Part shown: one piece after another, positions 19,342 through 29,068 of the stretch
Layout of the letters: every line of letters starts with the position of its first letter
Position numbering within the stretch: the first letter of the stretch is position 1
Assembly (NCBI RefSeq): GCF_009765735.1
Contig: NZ_LMUW01000119.1
Coordinates: 22,545 to 86,544, forward strand
DNA from: Xenophilus sp. L33
GTDB lineage: Bacteria; Pseudomonadota; Gammaproteobacteria; Burkholderiales; Burkholderiaceae_C
Reading direction: 5' to 3'
DNA: 64,000 bases
The notes under the pieces: model-generated
Told to the model about the DNA's origin: nothing
The model's input: the letters and a program-made list of their open reading frames with translations, nothing else
Database searches by the model: none
Position numbers and translations under genes: made by a program

Positions 19342-20628
19342 GTGAACAGCCTCGTGATGCCCCTGGTGGACGGCGGGGGCGACGTCGACGACACGCCGCA
19401 CGCGACCGGCGCCGCCGGTGTCGAAGTGGTGCAAGTGGTGGAAGGCGTCGCCGAGGCGGCGCCCTCGCCCGAGCAGACCGGCCACGCCGGCGAGCGCGCC
19501 GCCACCGCCCGCGAGCAGGAGCGCGTGCTGCTGCACATGCCGGTCGACGTGCGCAGCGCCTCGCTGGCGGTGCTGGCCGTGACCGCGACCGTGCTGGCCC
19601 TGCGCTGGGGCGCCGCGGTCTTCATCCCGCTGATGCTGAGCCTCCTGGCCACCTACGCGCTGTCGCCGCTGGTGGATCGGCTCGAGCGCATCCACGTCAG
19701 CCGCTGGATCGGCTCGGCCGTGATCCTCGGCGGCATCATGGGCCTGCTGGGCTGGACCGGTTATTCGCTCTCGGGCAGCGCCAGCTCGCTGGTCGACGCA
19801 TTGCCCGTGGCGGCGCAGAAGCTGCAGTTCGCGATGCGCAGCACGTCGAGCAAGGCCGATCCGGGCACCCTCGACACGGTGCAGAAGGTGGCGGCCCAAC
19901 TGGAGCAGGCCGCCAGCGAGAACGCCGCGCCGCCACTGCCGACGCGCGGCGTCACGCGGGTGACCATCGAGCGGCCGAGCTTCAACGTGCGCGACTACCT
20001 CTGGAGCGGCACCGTCGGACTGCTCTCGGCCGCTGGCCAGCTGACGCTGGTGCTCTTCCTCACCTACTTCGCGCTCGGCTCGGGCGACACCTTCCGCCGC
20101 AAGCTGGTGAAGATCACCGGCACCAGTTTGCAGAAGAAGAAGATCACGGTGCACGTGCTGGACGACATCACCGGCCACATCGAGCGCTACCTTCTGGTGC
20201 AGATCTTCACGAGCGCGCTGGTCGGGCTGGCGACCGGGCTGGCCTTCTGGGCGCTTGGCTTCCAGAACGCGGCGGTGTGGGGCATCGTCGCCGGCGTCAC
20301 CAACCTGATTCCCTACCTCGGCTCGGTGATGGTCATGGGCGCGGCCGGGCTGGTCGCCTTCCTGCAGTTCAACACCTTGCAGATGGCGGTGCTGATCGGC
20401 GGCATCTCACTCCTGATCCACACGCTGGTCGGCAGCCTGCTGGTCCCCTTCCTCACCAGCCGCAGCAGCCGGATGAACCCGGTCGCGGTCTTCGTCGGCG
20501 TGATCTTCTGGGGATGGCTCTGGGGCATCTGGGGCCTGCTGCTCGGCATCCCGATCATGATGGTCATCAAGGCCGTCTGCGAGCACGTCGAGGACCTGCA
20601 GCCCTTCGGCGAGCTGCTGGCCGACTAA
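19342..20628 (+). CDS. AI-2E family transporter (YdiK/PerM-like permease)
   Basis: 428 residues from a GTG; an in-frame ATG at 19357 is equally possible. A 70-residue acidic leader precedes eight hydrophobic helices. Family marks include LRWGAAVFIPLMLSLLATYALSPLVDRLERIHV and the C-terminal IVAGVTNLIPYLGSVMVMGAAG and GVIFWGWLWGIWGLLLGIPIMMVIKAVCEHV. Members export a variety of substrates, and a role in quorum-sensing signal transport is not implied. It follows dps closely on the same strand and converges with the DUF2325 gene, 19 bases apart. Confidence 0.9.
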   Translation: MNSLVMPLVDGGGDVDDTPHATGAAGVEVVQVVEGVAEAAPSPEQTGHAGERAATAREQERVLLHMPVDVRSASLAVLAVTATVLALRWGAAVFIPLMLSLLATYALSPLVDRLERIHVSRWIGSAVILGGIMGLLGWTGYSLSGSASSLVDALPVAAQKLQFAMRSTSSKADPGTLDTVQKVAAQLEQAASENAAPPLPTRGVTRVTIERPSFNVRDYLWSGTVGLLSAAGQLTLVLFLTYFALGSGDTFRRKLVKITGTSLQKKKITVHVLDDITGHIERYLLVQIFTSALVGLATGLAFWALGFQNAAVWGIVAGVTNLIPYLGSVMVMGAAGLVAFLQFNTLQMAVLIGGISLLIHTLVGSLLVPFLTSRSSRMNPVAVFVGVIFWGWLWGIWGLLLGIPIMMVIKAVCEHVEDLQPFGELLAD

Positions 20629-20647
20629 GGCGCTCGCGGGCCGGCCT

Positions 20648-21994
20648 TCAGCCGTGCCGGATGCAGATCGGCGCCGCCTGCCGCGCGGCTGCGGCTTCGG
20701 CCGTGGCGGCCGCCATCGAGGCGGCGAAGCAGGTCACGCTCGCCGTGCGCAGCGCCAGGAAGGGCACGCCGTGGCGGGCGCACAGGCGCTTGAGGTTCGC
20801 CACCGAATCGTGGTCGATGCAGTCGACCGGGAAGGCGACGATGTTGGCGCCGGCCAGCGCGCCCGCCAGCAGGCCCTTGCGGTCTTCCATGCCGCCGTCG
20901 TGATGGATGAACTCGGCACCGCAGTCGCCGACCAGCTTGCGGATCGCCGGCGTCGAGCTCGGCCGGCCGCCCACGTAGAGGATCCTCCAGCCGCGCACCG
21001 CCTCGCCCAGCAGCGTCGCCCTGCCCTCGCCTTCCAGCTGGGCCTGCAGTTGCGCTTCGGCGCTGCCCAGCTCGCGGGTGAGCGTCTCGGCAAGGCGGCG
21101 GCTGCGCTCGGCCTCGGCCTGCAGCAGCGCCTGCTGCGCCTCGGCGGCGGCCAGCGCCTGCTCGGCCAGCTCGCGCCGTTGCGCCTGCAGCGCCACCAGC
21201 TGGGTCTGAGCGTGGAGGTCGGCCCGCAATACCGCCAGTTCCGCTGCCAGGCTCGCGGCGTCCGCGGTGGGCTGCGCCTGCGCGGCGACCTGCTCTTCCA
21301 GCTCGCGACGCTCGCTGTCGCGCTGCTGCTGCGCGCGCGCCTCGGCCAGTTCGGCGATGCGCTCCTGCTGGCGATCGACCCGCTCGCGCAATTCGGCGTT
21401 GTCCTGCTCCAGCGCGCAGAGGCGCCGGATGTCGGCGCGGTTGGCGGCGCCGACCAGGTGCGACAGCATGTGCACCTCGCCGAAGGCCAGCTGGCGCAGC
21501 TCCGGCGTGGCCTGGCGATGCGACATCAGCGCCCAGTAGGCGCCGGGGATCGCGCCGCTGCGCAGCGCCTCGCGCCAGAGAGCCGTCAATGCCTTGGCAT
21601 CGCGCGCCTTCGAGAAAGCCTGGATCACCGCCTCGTGCCGCTTGTCGAGCGCCTTGGTGAGCGCCTTGCCGGCCAGCTTGTCGCTGGCCAGCGAGACCGC
21701 TTCGTGGTGGACCTCCAGGTCCGATCCGCGTGCGGCGTCGACGTCGCCGATCCGGCCGACGAGCTTGCGCAACTCGCCGGTGCTGAGGCAGGTGCCGATG
21801 ATCGAACAGTGCAGGTGCGCGTTCAGCTGGTGCAGCCGCATGCGACCCTTTGGATCGGACTGCGCATCGGCCAGCGGATTCGCCTCGGCCGCGGTGTCGT
21901 CGCAGCAATCCACCACCCGGTAGACGTGCGGCACCGCGCCGCCTTGCAGGCCCGACAGGCCCGGCGAGCGCGAGAGATTGAAGGTGAACGACAT
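20648..21994 (-). CDS. DUF2325 domain coiled-coil protein
   Basis: 448 residues. The N-terminal part has HLHCSIIGTCLSTGELRKLVGRIG, a Cys-containing segment typical of the family's start. A long Gln/Glu/Ala-rich coiled coil spans about residues 185-335. The C-terminal DUF2325 Rossmann-like domain covers about 345-435: GWRILYVGGRPSSTPAIRKLVGDCGAEFIHHDGG, then ALAGANIVAFPVDCIDHDSVANLKRLCARHGVPFLAL, with Cys in conserved places. The role of the family is unknown. An alternative start exists at Met52 (MRLHQLNAH). The palindrome at 22063-22079 lies about 70 bases upstream and may control it. Confidence 0.8.
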   Translation of the reverse strand: MSFTFNLSRSPGLSGLQGGAVPHVYRVVDCCDDTAAEANPLADAQSDPKGRMRLHQLNAHLHCSIIGTCLSTGELRKLVGRIGDVDAARGSDLEVHHEAVSLASDKLAGKALTKALDKRHEAVIQAFSKARDAKALTALWREALRSGAIPGAYWALMSHRQATPELRQLAFGEVHMLSHLVGAANRADIRRLCALEQDNAELRERVDRQQERIAELAEARAQQQRDSERRELEEQVAAQAQPTADAASLAAELAVLRADLHAQTQLVALQAQRRELAEQALAAAEAQQALLQAEAERSRRLAETLTRELGSAEAQLQAQLEGEGRATLLGEAVRGWRILYVGGRPSSTPAIRKLVGDCGAEFIHHDGGMEDRKGLLAGALAGANIVAFPVDCIDHDSVANLKRLCARHGVPFLALRTASVTCFAASMAAATAEAAAARQAAPICIRHG

Positions 21995-22062
21995 GGGCGC
22001 AGTCCCGCGATGGATCGATATGTTCTGGCGGATATTACGCCAAGGCGGATTTCGGCGCTTTC

Positions 22063-22079
22063 TGTAACTTCAGGTTACA
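22063..22079. promoter_or_regulatory. 17-bp palindrome, TGTAAC-N5-GTTACA
   Basis: A perfect 6-bp-arm palindrome with a 5-base spacer lies in the AT-richer gap between the DUF2325 gene (start 21994, leftward) and the exported-protein gene (start 22248, rightward). TGTAAC/GTTACA half sites of this size are typical for dimeric regulators. The protein that binds is unknown. The rest of the 253-base gap (21995-22247) shows no other clear signal. Confidence 0.45.
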
Positions 22080-22247
22080 TGTATGATGCGGCGCTACTAC
22101 GAAAAGTCTTTGACTTCGACAGATTCGTCCAGCTTGCTAGACAATGGCAGTCCGACGACGTTGTCAACCACTGGCCGGACGGCATCGTTGTGGACAGACC
22201 TCTGCTGAACTAGAGGCCGTATCACCTCCAACACCCAAGGAAACCCA

Positions 22248-22667
22248 ATGAGCAAAATCCTCGCAGTCATGATCGCCGGCCTCTTCGCAGCTGGCGCCTA
22301 CGCCCAGCAGCCGCCGAATTCGGAAGCCCAGGTCATCACCAACACCCCGCAACAGCAAAAGGCTGAAGCCAAGGTCGACGCCCGTCCCCAAGGCATGGTG
22401 AAGAAGCCTGTCGGCGACGAAGCGAACAACGCCGAAGTCAACCCGATCAACAACAGCAAGACCGGCAATCGCGCCCAGGCCAAGGTCGATTCGAAGGCCC
22501 AAGGCATGGTCAAGGCCACCGGCGGCGACGAATCCAAGAGCGCCGAACAGAACCCGATCGCCCAAGGCAAGACGGCCACCGCCGCCGACGCCGGCATCGC
22601 TCGCCGCAACGCCCGCGCTGCCGCGAAGAAGAAGGCCAAGATGGACGCCGCTGCAGCGACGAACTGA
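22248..22667 (+). CDS. Exported protein with two imperfect internal repeats
   Basis: 139 residues. Signal peptide MSKILAVMIAGLFAAGAYAQ with likely cleavage after AYA. The mature part has two imperfect copies of about 30 residues: AEAKVDARPQGMVKKPVGDE..NNAEVNPI and AQAKVDSKAQGMVKATGGDE..SAEQNPI. A Lys/Ala-rich tail (RRNARAAAKKKAKMD) ends it. No enzyme motif. The mature protein is hydrophilic, charged and probably extended. The ribosome site AAGGAAA precedes the ATG. A strong bidirectional terminator follows. Its role is unknown; it may be a periplasmic stress or DNA/metal-interacting protein, which is a guess. Confidence 0.75.
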   Translation: MSKILAVMIAGLFAAGAYAQQPPNSEAQVITNTPQQQKAEAKVDARPQGMVKKPVGDEANNAEVNPINNSKTGNRAQAKVDSKAQGMVKATGGDESKSAEQNPIAQGKTATAADAGIARRNARAAAKKKAKMDAAAATN

Positions 22668-22687
22668 TCGGTTTTCCGGTACCCATG

Positions 22688-22718
22688 AAAAAGCGCCCCG
22701 CGAGGGGCGCTTTTTTTT
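22688..22718. terminator. Bidirectional Rho-independent terminator
   Basis: A GC-rich hairpin, GCGCCCC and GGGGCGC with a GCGA tetraloop at 22700-22703, is flanked by five A on the left and eight T on the right. It therefore ends transcription in both directions: from the exported-protein gene on the plus strand and from the DUF779 gene on the minus strand. Confidence 0.92.
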
Positions 22719-22734
22719 GGCATCGAGCGTCGGC

Positions 22735-23108
22735 TCAGGCTTTTTCCAGCGCCTCCAGCTGCTGCCACTCCTCATCGGTGAACAGGCGCGAGCGGGTCAG
22801 GAAGCGCAGGCCTTCCGGGCCCTCCAGCGAGAACATGCCACCGCGTCCGGGCACCACGTCGATGATCAGCTGCGTGTGCTGCCAGTATTCGAACTGCGGC
22901 CCGCTGATGTAGAAGGGCGCGCCGTCGATGTCGCCCAGGTACTTGTCGTAGTCGCCGACCTGGAACTCGCCCTGCGGATAGCACATGGGCGCGCTGCCGT
23001 CGCAGCAGCCGCCCGACTGGTGGAACATCACCGGCCCGTGCTTGGTGCGCACGCGCTCGATCAGTTCCACCGCGGCCGGCGTGCAGGTCACGCGTCGCAG
23101 GTCGAGGC

Positions 23109-23112
<4 letters not shown>
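22735..23112 (-). CDS. DUF779 family protein (aldehyde dehydrogenase partner)
   Basis: 125 residues if started at the TTG at 23112, which overlaps the aldehyde dehydrogenase stop as TTGA; a GTG at 23091 would give 118. The family core is complete: MFHQSGGCCDGSAPMCYP, GDIDGAPFYISGPQFEYWQHTQLIIDV and GRGGMFSLEGPEGLRFLTRSRLF. DUF779 proteins are nearly always encoded next to class I aldehyde dehydrogenases of the AcoD/ExaC type, as here. Two adjacent Cys in GGCCDG suggest metal or redox chemistry, but the function is not established. It is co-transcribed with the dehydrogenase and ends at the shared terminator. Confidence 0.85.
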
Positions 23113-24629
<1,517 letters not shown>

Positions 24630-24682
24630 GTGTCTCTCCGAGTGGGTGGGTTGAACGCCGCACGTGCGGCACACGACGCGTT

Positions 24683-24698
24683 TGCAATCGCTGTACCG
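24683..24698 (-). promoter_or_regulatory. Sigma-54 (-24/-12) promoter of the aldehyde dehydrogenase operon
   Basis: Read on the minus strand, CGGTACAGCGATTGCA has the invariant GG and GC separated by 10 bases, matching the -24/-12 pattern (TGGCAC...TTGCA). Transcription would start near 24672, leaving a leader of about 43 bases before the ATG at 24629. A divergent sigma-54 activator gene supports the call. Confidence 0.72.
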
Positions 24699-24705
24699 AT
24701 TCTTG

Positions 24706-24720
24706 TAGGGACTATCCCTA
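24706..24720. promoter_or_regulatory. 15-bp palindrome TAGGGACTATCCCTA
   Basis: Perfect 6-bp arms (TAGGGA / TCCCTA) with a 3-base centre, placed between the sigma-54 promoter and the activator sites. It could be a protein-binding site or structural element for the promoter region. The binding protein is unknown. Confidence 0.4.
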
Positions 24721-24841
24721 GGCAGCGCCGGCGGGCTCGATTCGCGAGTGCCGCGACGTGATGTTCATTGGGGAATGACGCTTGCCAGGATCGGCAGAGA
24801 CCGCGGCCGGCCACCGGGTACATTTGCCCGCCGTCGTGAAA

Positions 24842-24895
24842 TGCGACATATTCCTGCGACATATTCGCGCGAACATGTCGCAACCTGCGACGAAC
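24842..24895. promoter_or_regulatory. Upstream activator sites for the sigma-54 activator
   Basis: Two direct copies of TGCGACATATTC (24842-24853, 24855-24866) are followed by an inverted copy GAACATGTCGCA (24871-24882) and a partial direct copy TGCGACGAAC (24886-24895). They lie about 145-200 bases upstream of the sigma-54 promoter, the usual distance for enhancer sites, and just before the start of the activator gene, so they may also mediate autoregulation. Confidence 0.6.
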
Positions 24896-24922
24896 GGTCG
24901 CGACACAGCTGGAGACCTTCGC

Positions 24923-26788
24923 ATGCCGGAAGCCATCGGGATGGTCCATCGGACCGAGCAGGCCCGCGACCTCTTCTTCAACCAGGGCCTGCCGGCCGAC
25001 GGCCTGGCGCCGCACATCACCCGCTCCTGGTCGCGCTCGCGCGGCGCCGGCGTGCTGCGCATGGAAGCCGCGCCGCTCGGCCAGGCGCAGATGCAGGAGC
25101 GCCGCGCCGCCGCGCGGCTGCTGCTCGAAAGCGCCCAGCCCGAGCTGGACGCGCTGGCCGAGCACGCGATCGGCCACGGCTGCGTGGTGATCGTCACCGA
25201 CCCGAGCGGTGTCATCCTCGACGAGATCGGCAGCCCGGAATTCCTGCCCAAGGCGCAACGCGTGGCGCTGCTGCCGGGGGTCGACTGGTCGGAGCGCCAA
25301 TGCGGCACCAACGCGATCGGCACGGTGCTGGTGGAGCGGCAGGCGCTGGCGGTGCTGGGCGGCGAGCATTTCCTGGCCGGCCATTCGGGCCTCGGCTGCG
25401 CGGCCTCGCCGATCTTCACCGGCCGCGGCGACATCGCCGGCGTGCTGGACATCTCGGGCGACGCGGTGCGCATCGACGGCCACACGCTCGGCATGGTGCG
25501 CATGGCCTCGCAGCAGATCGAGCACCGGATGCTGCTGGCCCGCGCGCGCGGCGACGTGCTGCGCTTCCACGGCAATGCTTCCTTGCTCGGCAGCGCGCGC
25601 GAAGGCCTCCTGAGCGTGATCGACGGCCATGTGGTGGCCGCCAACCGGATCGCCCTGAACCTGCTGGGACAGGGCTGGGCCGCGGTGCTCGACCAGCCGG
25701 TCGAGAACGTGATGGGCGCCGAATGGGGCGCGACCGGCCGCGACTCGCGCGGCCTGACCCTGCCGGGCGGCCAGCAGATCGTGGTCAGCCGGCTGAAGAG
25801 CCACGTCGTCGGTCGCGGCTGGGAGCGGCCGGTGGCCGAGGCCGCACAGGCCGCCCCCGCCCGGCCGGCGCGGCCCGATCCGGTCGCCAGCGCGCTGCAG
25901 CGGGCGGTCAAGGTGCTCGACGCGGGCGTCGCGGTGCTGGTGAGCGGCGAGACCGGCGTCGGCAAGGAAGTCTTTGCCCGCCAGCTGCATGCGGCCAGCC
26001 GGCGCAGCCGCGGGCCGCTGGTGATCGTCAATTGCGCCGCCCTGCCCGAGACGCTGATCGAGGCCGAGCTGTTCGGCTACGAGGAAGGCGCCTTCACCGG
26101 CGCCCGGCGCCAGGGCACGGTCGGCCGCATCCGCGAGGCGCACGGCGGCAGCCTGATGCTGGACGAGATCGGCGACATGCCGCTGGCCCTGCAGACCCGC
26201 CTGCTGCGGGTGCTCGAGGACCGCACCGTGACGCCGCTCGGCAGCGGCCGTGCGCAGGCGGTGGATTTCCAGCTGATCTGCGCCACGCACCGCGACCTGT
26301 CGGTCATGGCGGCCGAGGGCAGCTTCCGCGCCGACCTGATGTACCGGCTGAACGGCTACGAGGTGCGGCTGCCGCCGCTGCGGCTGCGGCCCGACCGCGA
26401 CGCGCTGATCCAGCGGCTCTTCCTCGACCTCGGCGGCGCCGGCAAGCACCTCCGGCTGGGTGCCGACGCCTTCGACCGCCTGTGCCGCCATGCCTGGCCC
26501 GGCAACGTGCGGGAACTGGTCGGCGTGCTGCGCACGACGATCGCGCTGGCCGAGCCCGGAAGCGTCGTCGACCTGGCGGCGCTGCCGCTGGGGTCGGCGA
26601 CGGCGGACGAAGCGGCCGTCGAGCCGGAAAAAACCGAGGCGGCCACCCCGTCCGCGCTGGCCGAACTGACGCAGCAGGCGATCGAGGACGCGCTGGCCGC
26701 GGCCGGCGGGCAGGTCGCCCTGGCGGCGCGGCGGCTCGGGGTGCATCGCAGCACGGTCTACCGACACGTGCGGCGGCGCGCCGGCTGA
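24923..26788 (+). CDS. AcoR-type sigma-54-dependent transcriptional activator
   Basis: 621 residues from the ATG at 24923, which has a GGAG site 8 bases upstream; the in-frame ATG at 24875 lies inside the activator sites. An N-terminal GAF-like sensor covers about residues 60-190. The central AAA+ domain has Walker A GETGVGKE, the sigma-54 contact loop GAFTGA at 389-394, and the Walker B region GGSLMLDEIGDMP. A Fis-type helix-turn-helix closes it (AARRLGVHRSTVYRHVRR). It most likely turns on the divergent aldehyde dehydrogenase operon in response to a small aldehyde, alcohol or acetoin-like signal. The signal is unknown. Confidence 0.92.
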   Translation: MPEAIGMVHRTEQARDLFFNQGLPADGLAPHITRSWSRSRGAGVLRMEAAPLGQAQMQERRAAARLLLESAQPELDALAEHAIGHGCVVIVTDPSGVILDEIGSPEFLPKAQRVALLPGVDWSERQCGTNAIGTVLVERQALAVLGGEHFLAGHSGLGCAASPIFTGRGDIAGVLDISGDAVRIDGHTLGMVRMASQQIEHRMLLARARGDVLRFHGNASLLGSAREGLLSVIDGHVVAANRIALNLLGQGWAAVLDQPVENVMGAEWGATGRDSRGLTLPGGQQIVVSRLKSHVVGRGWERPVAEAAQAAPARPARPDPVASALQRAVKVLDAGVAVLVSGETGVGKEVFARQLHAASRRSRGPLVIVNCAALPETLIEAELFGYEEGAFTGARRQGTVGRIREAHGGSLMLDEIGDMPLALQTRLLRVLEDRTVTPLGSGRAQAVDFQLICATHRDLSVMAAEGSFRADLMYRLNGYEVRLPPLRLRPDRDALIQRLFLDLGGAGKHLRLGADAFDRLCRHAWPGNVRELVGVLRTTIALAEPGSVVDLAALPLGSATADEAAVEPEKTEAATPSALAELTQQAIEDALAAAGGQVALAARRLGVHRSTVYRHVRRRAG

Positions 26789-26848
26789 GCGGCGCGGCTC
26801 GCCGGGCCATCGATTGCAGGCCGACATGGCAGGCGTAGAGTCGGCCCG

Positions 26849-27526
26849 ATGCAGCAGATCACGATCGCCCTCCCCGACGGGTCGAGCGTCTCCGGCCTGG
26901 TCGACGCACCGCCCGATCCCGTCGCCTGCTATGTGCTGGCGCACGGCGCCGGCGCGGGCATGACGCATGCCTTCATGGCGGCGGTGGCGAGCGGGCTGGC
27001 GGCCCGCGGCATCGCCACCCTGCGCTATCAGTTCCCGTCGATGGAGGCCGGGCGGAAGCGCACGGACCCGCCGGCGGTCGCGCATGCCACGGTGCGCGCC
27101 GCGGTCGCGCAGGCGGCCTCGCTCTTCGGCGCGCTCCGGCTCTATGCCGGCGGCAAGTCCTTCGGCGGCCGCATGACCTCGCAGGCCCAGGCGCTGCAGC
27201 CGCTGCTGCGGGTCGAGGGCCTGGTCTTCCTCGGGTTTCCGCTGCATCCGGCCGATCAGCCTTCGGTCACGCGGGCCGAACACCTGGCGCAGATCCGGGT
27301 GCCGATGCTCTTCGTGCAAGGCAGCAACGACAAGCTGGCCGCACTCGACCTGCTGCAGCCCGTGGTGCAGGGCCTGGGGCCGCTCGCCACCCTGGAGGTG
27401 GTCGCGGACGCCGATCATTCCTTCCACGTGCCCAAGCGCTCGGGCCGCAGCGACGCCGAGGTGCTCGAGACGCTGCTCGACGGCGTCGCACGCTGGATGA
27501 CCGCTGGCCACGCCAGCCGCGCCTGA
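26849..27526 (+). CDS. Alpha/beta hydrolase, KANSL3/Tex30 type
   Basis: 225 residues, a compact alpha/beta fold without a cap domain. The oxyanion strand is YVLAHGAGAGMTHAFM, the nucleophile elbow AGGKSFGGRM with Ser, the acid in LFVQGSNDKL, and the His in VADADHSFHVPKR. This layout matches the Tex30/KANSL3-like hydrolases, a poorly characterised group in bacteria. The substrate is unknown. It sits 34 bases before the XdhC-like gene on the same strand. Confidence 0.8.
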   Translation: MQQITIALPDGSSVSGLVDAPPDPVACYVLAHGAGAGMTHAFMAAVASGLAARGIATLRYQFPSMEAGRKRTDPPAVAHATVRAAVAQAASLFGALRLYAGGKSFGGRMTSQAQALQPLLRVEGLVFLGFPLHPADQPSVTRAEHLAQIRVPMLFVQGSNDKLAALDLLQPVVQGLGPLATLEVVADADHSFHVPKRSGRSDAEVLETLLDGVARWMTAGHASRA

Positions 27527-27560
27527 CCGCGCCCGAACCCTTGACCCGAGGAAGCCCGCG

Positions 27561-28601
27561 ATGACCGACACGAACGACGCCGCCGCAAGCCCGGCCACGA
27601 TCCTGCAACAGGCGCTCGACTGGCAGGCCGGCGGCGCCGCGGTCGCGCTGGCCACCGTCGTCAGCGCCTGGGCGACCGCACCACGGCGTGCCGGCGCCCA
27701 GATGGCGGTCGACCGCGAAGGCACCCGCTGCGGCTCCCTCTTCGGCCCGGCGGTGGATGCCCGCATCGCCGAGGCCGCGCTGCAAACGCTCGACAGCCGC
27801 GCCGACCGGCTGCTCAGCGTGCCCGTGGACGACGCGACCGCGCTCTCGGCCGGGCTGGCCTGCGGCGGCACGATGGAAGTCCGGCTGGAGGCGATCCACG
27901 ACGGCGCCGGCGGCCAGGTCGCGGTGCTGCGCGACGCCTTGCAGGCGGTGCGCGAGCGGCGCAGCGTGGTGCTCTGCACCCGGTTGGCGGACGGTCGCCG
28001 CAGCCTCTGGAGCGCCACTGCGCCGGGCGAAGGCCCCTGGTCGGCGACCGCCCGCCAGAAGGCCCGCGCCGACGAGACCGGCATCGCATCGGTCGAGGCC
28101 GAGGAAGTGCTGTTCCAGGTCTTCAATGCGCCGCTGCGCATGTTCGTGGTCGGCGCAGTGACCACCGCCCGCGCCCTGCTCGATGCGGCGCGGCTCATCG
28201 GCTTCGAATTGACCATCATCGATCCGCGTCCCGAACGGGTGGAGGCGCTGGACTGGCCGGGCGCGAAGCTGATGGTCGGCGAAGCCGGGCCGGCCCTGCG
28301 CGAAGTGCGGCTGGACGACCGCTCGGCGGTGGTGCTGCTCTCGCACTCGCCGTCGATCGACGATCCGGCGGTGGTCGAGGCGATCGGCAGCCCGGCCTTC
28401 TACATCGGCGCGCTCGGCAGTCGCCGCACCCATGCCGCGCGGCTCGAGCGGCTGCAGCAGGCCGGGTTCTCACCGGCGCAGACGGCGCGCATCCATGGGC
28501 CGGCCGGCCTCTCGATCGGCGCGCTGGGCGCGGCGGAAATCGCGGCCTCGATCGTGGCGGAGGTCATTTCGGTGCTGCGGCGGGGCGAGCCGGCGGCCTG
28601 A
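27561..28601 (+). CDS. XdhC/CoxI family protein, N-terminal Cys motif altered
   Basis: 346 residues. The family's two parts are visible: an N-terminal XdhC domain and a C-terminal Rossmann-like domain (about residues 190-335: PLRMFVVGAVTTARALLDAARLIGFELTIIDPR, YIGALGSRRTHAARLERL, IHGPAGLSIGALGAAEIAASIVAEV). XdhC proteins bind and sulfurate molybdenum cofactor for xanthine dehydrogenase or related enzymes. The usual Gly-Gly-Cys after the first strand (GSISGGCVE) is replaced by GSLFGPAVD here, while ACGGTMEV is kept. No molybdenum enzyme is nearby in the window. The role may thus differ from a standard sulfurtransfer chaperone. Confidence 0.85.
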   Translation: MTDTNDAAASPATILQQALDWQAGGAAVALATVVSAWATAPRRAGAQMAVDREGTRCGSLFGPAVDARIAEAALQTLDSRADRLLSVPVDDATALSAGLACGGTMEVRLEAIHDGAGGQVAVLRDALQAVRERRSVVLCTRLADGRRSLWSATAPGEGPWSATARQKARADETGIASVEAEEVLFQVFNAPLRMFVVGAVTTARALLDAARLIGFELTIIDPRPERVEALDWPGAKLMVGEAGPALREVRLDDRSAVVLLSHSPSIDDPAVVEAIGSPAFYIGALGSRRTHAARLERLQQAGFSPAQTARIHGPAGLSIGALGAAEIAASIVAEVISVLRRGEPAA

Positions 28602-28616
28602 CGTCGCCGCCGCGGC

Positions 28617-28994
28617 TCAGTCGCCGGCCGCGCCAGGATGCTCCTGTGCGAAGCGACGCTCGGCGCCCACCAGGTGCTCGACCAGGATGTGCGAGATCAG
28701 GTTGACGCCGATGCCGCCGAACATCAGCGGGAAAAGATAGAGCGCGATCGACACCTCGGAATCGAAGACCGCGTCGTCCAGCATCGACGGCGTGGCGTGC
28801 ACCGCCGACTGCAGGTGCTGCAGGAACCAGAGGCCGAAGCCGGCGATGACCACCAGCGTGAAACCCAGGCTCAGCACCACGCTGCGGGACACCGAGCGCT
28901 TGGTCATCAGGGCCCCGTAGATCGCGAACGGCAGCACCAGCGAGACCGCGGTCATCACCCAGAAGTCGAGTTCGGCGAAGACCGTGTCTTTCAT
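28617..28994 (-). CDS. Small membrane protein of unknown function
   Basis: 125 residues with three hydrophobic helices, at about residues 12-32, 40-62 and 82-107 (MTAVSLVLPFAIYGALM, VVLSLGFTLVVIAGFGLWFL, IALYLFPLMFGGIGVNLISHILVEHL). The C-terminal end (ERRFAQEHPGAAGD) is polar. The family is not recognised. It is on the same strand as repA but 74 bases downstream of its stop, and tail to tail with the XdhC-type gene (15 bases). No link to replication can be shown. Confidence 0.65.
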   Translation of the reverse strand: MKDTVFAELDFWVMTAVSLVLPFAIYGALMTKRSVSRSVVLSLGFTLVVIAGFGLWFLQHLQSAVHATPSMLDDAVFDSEVSIALYLFPLMFGGIGVNLISHILVEHLVGAERRFAQEHPGAAGD

Positions 28995-29068
28995 GGTGTG
29001 ACTCCGTTTCGGTGCTTGAAGTTGGTGGTTACTCTCGTGAAACCTTCGACGACTCCTGCACGCTGGTG

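Noticed and set aside
24671..24688. Possible sigma-54 promoter on the plus strand for the activator gene (GGCACA...TTTGCA)
   Set aside because: GG and GC are 14 bases apart instead of 10, so it does not fit.
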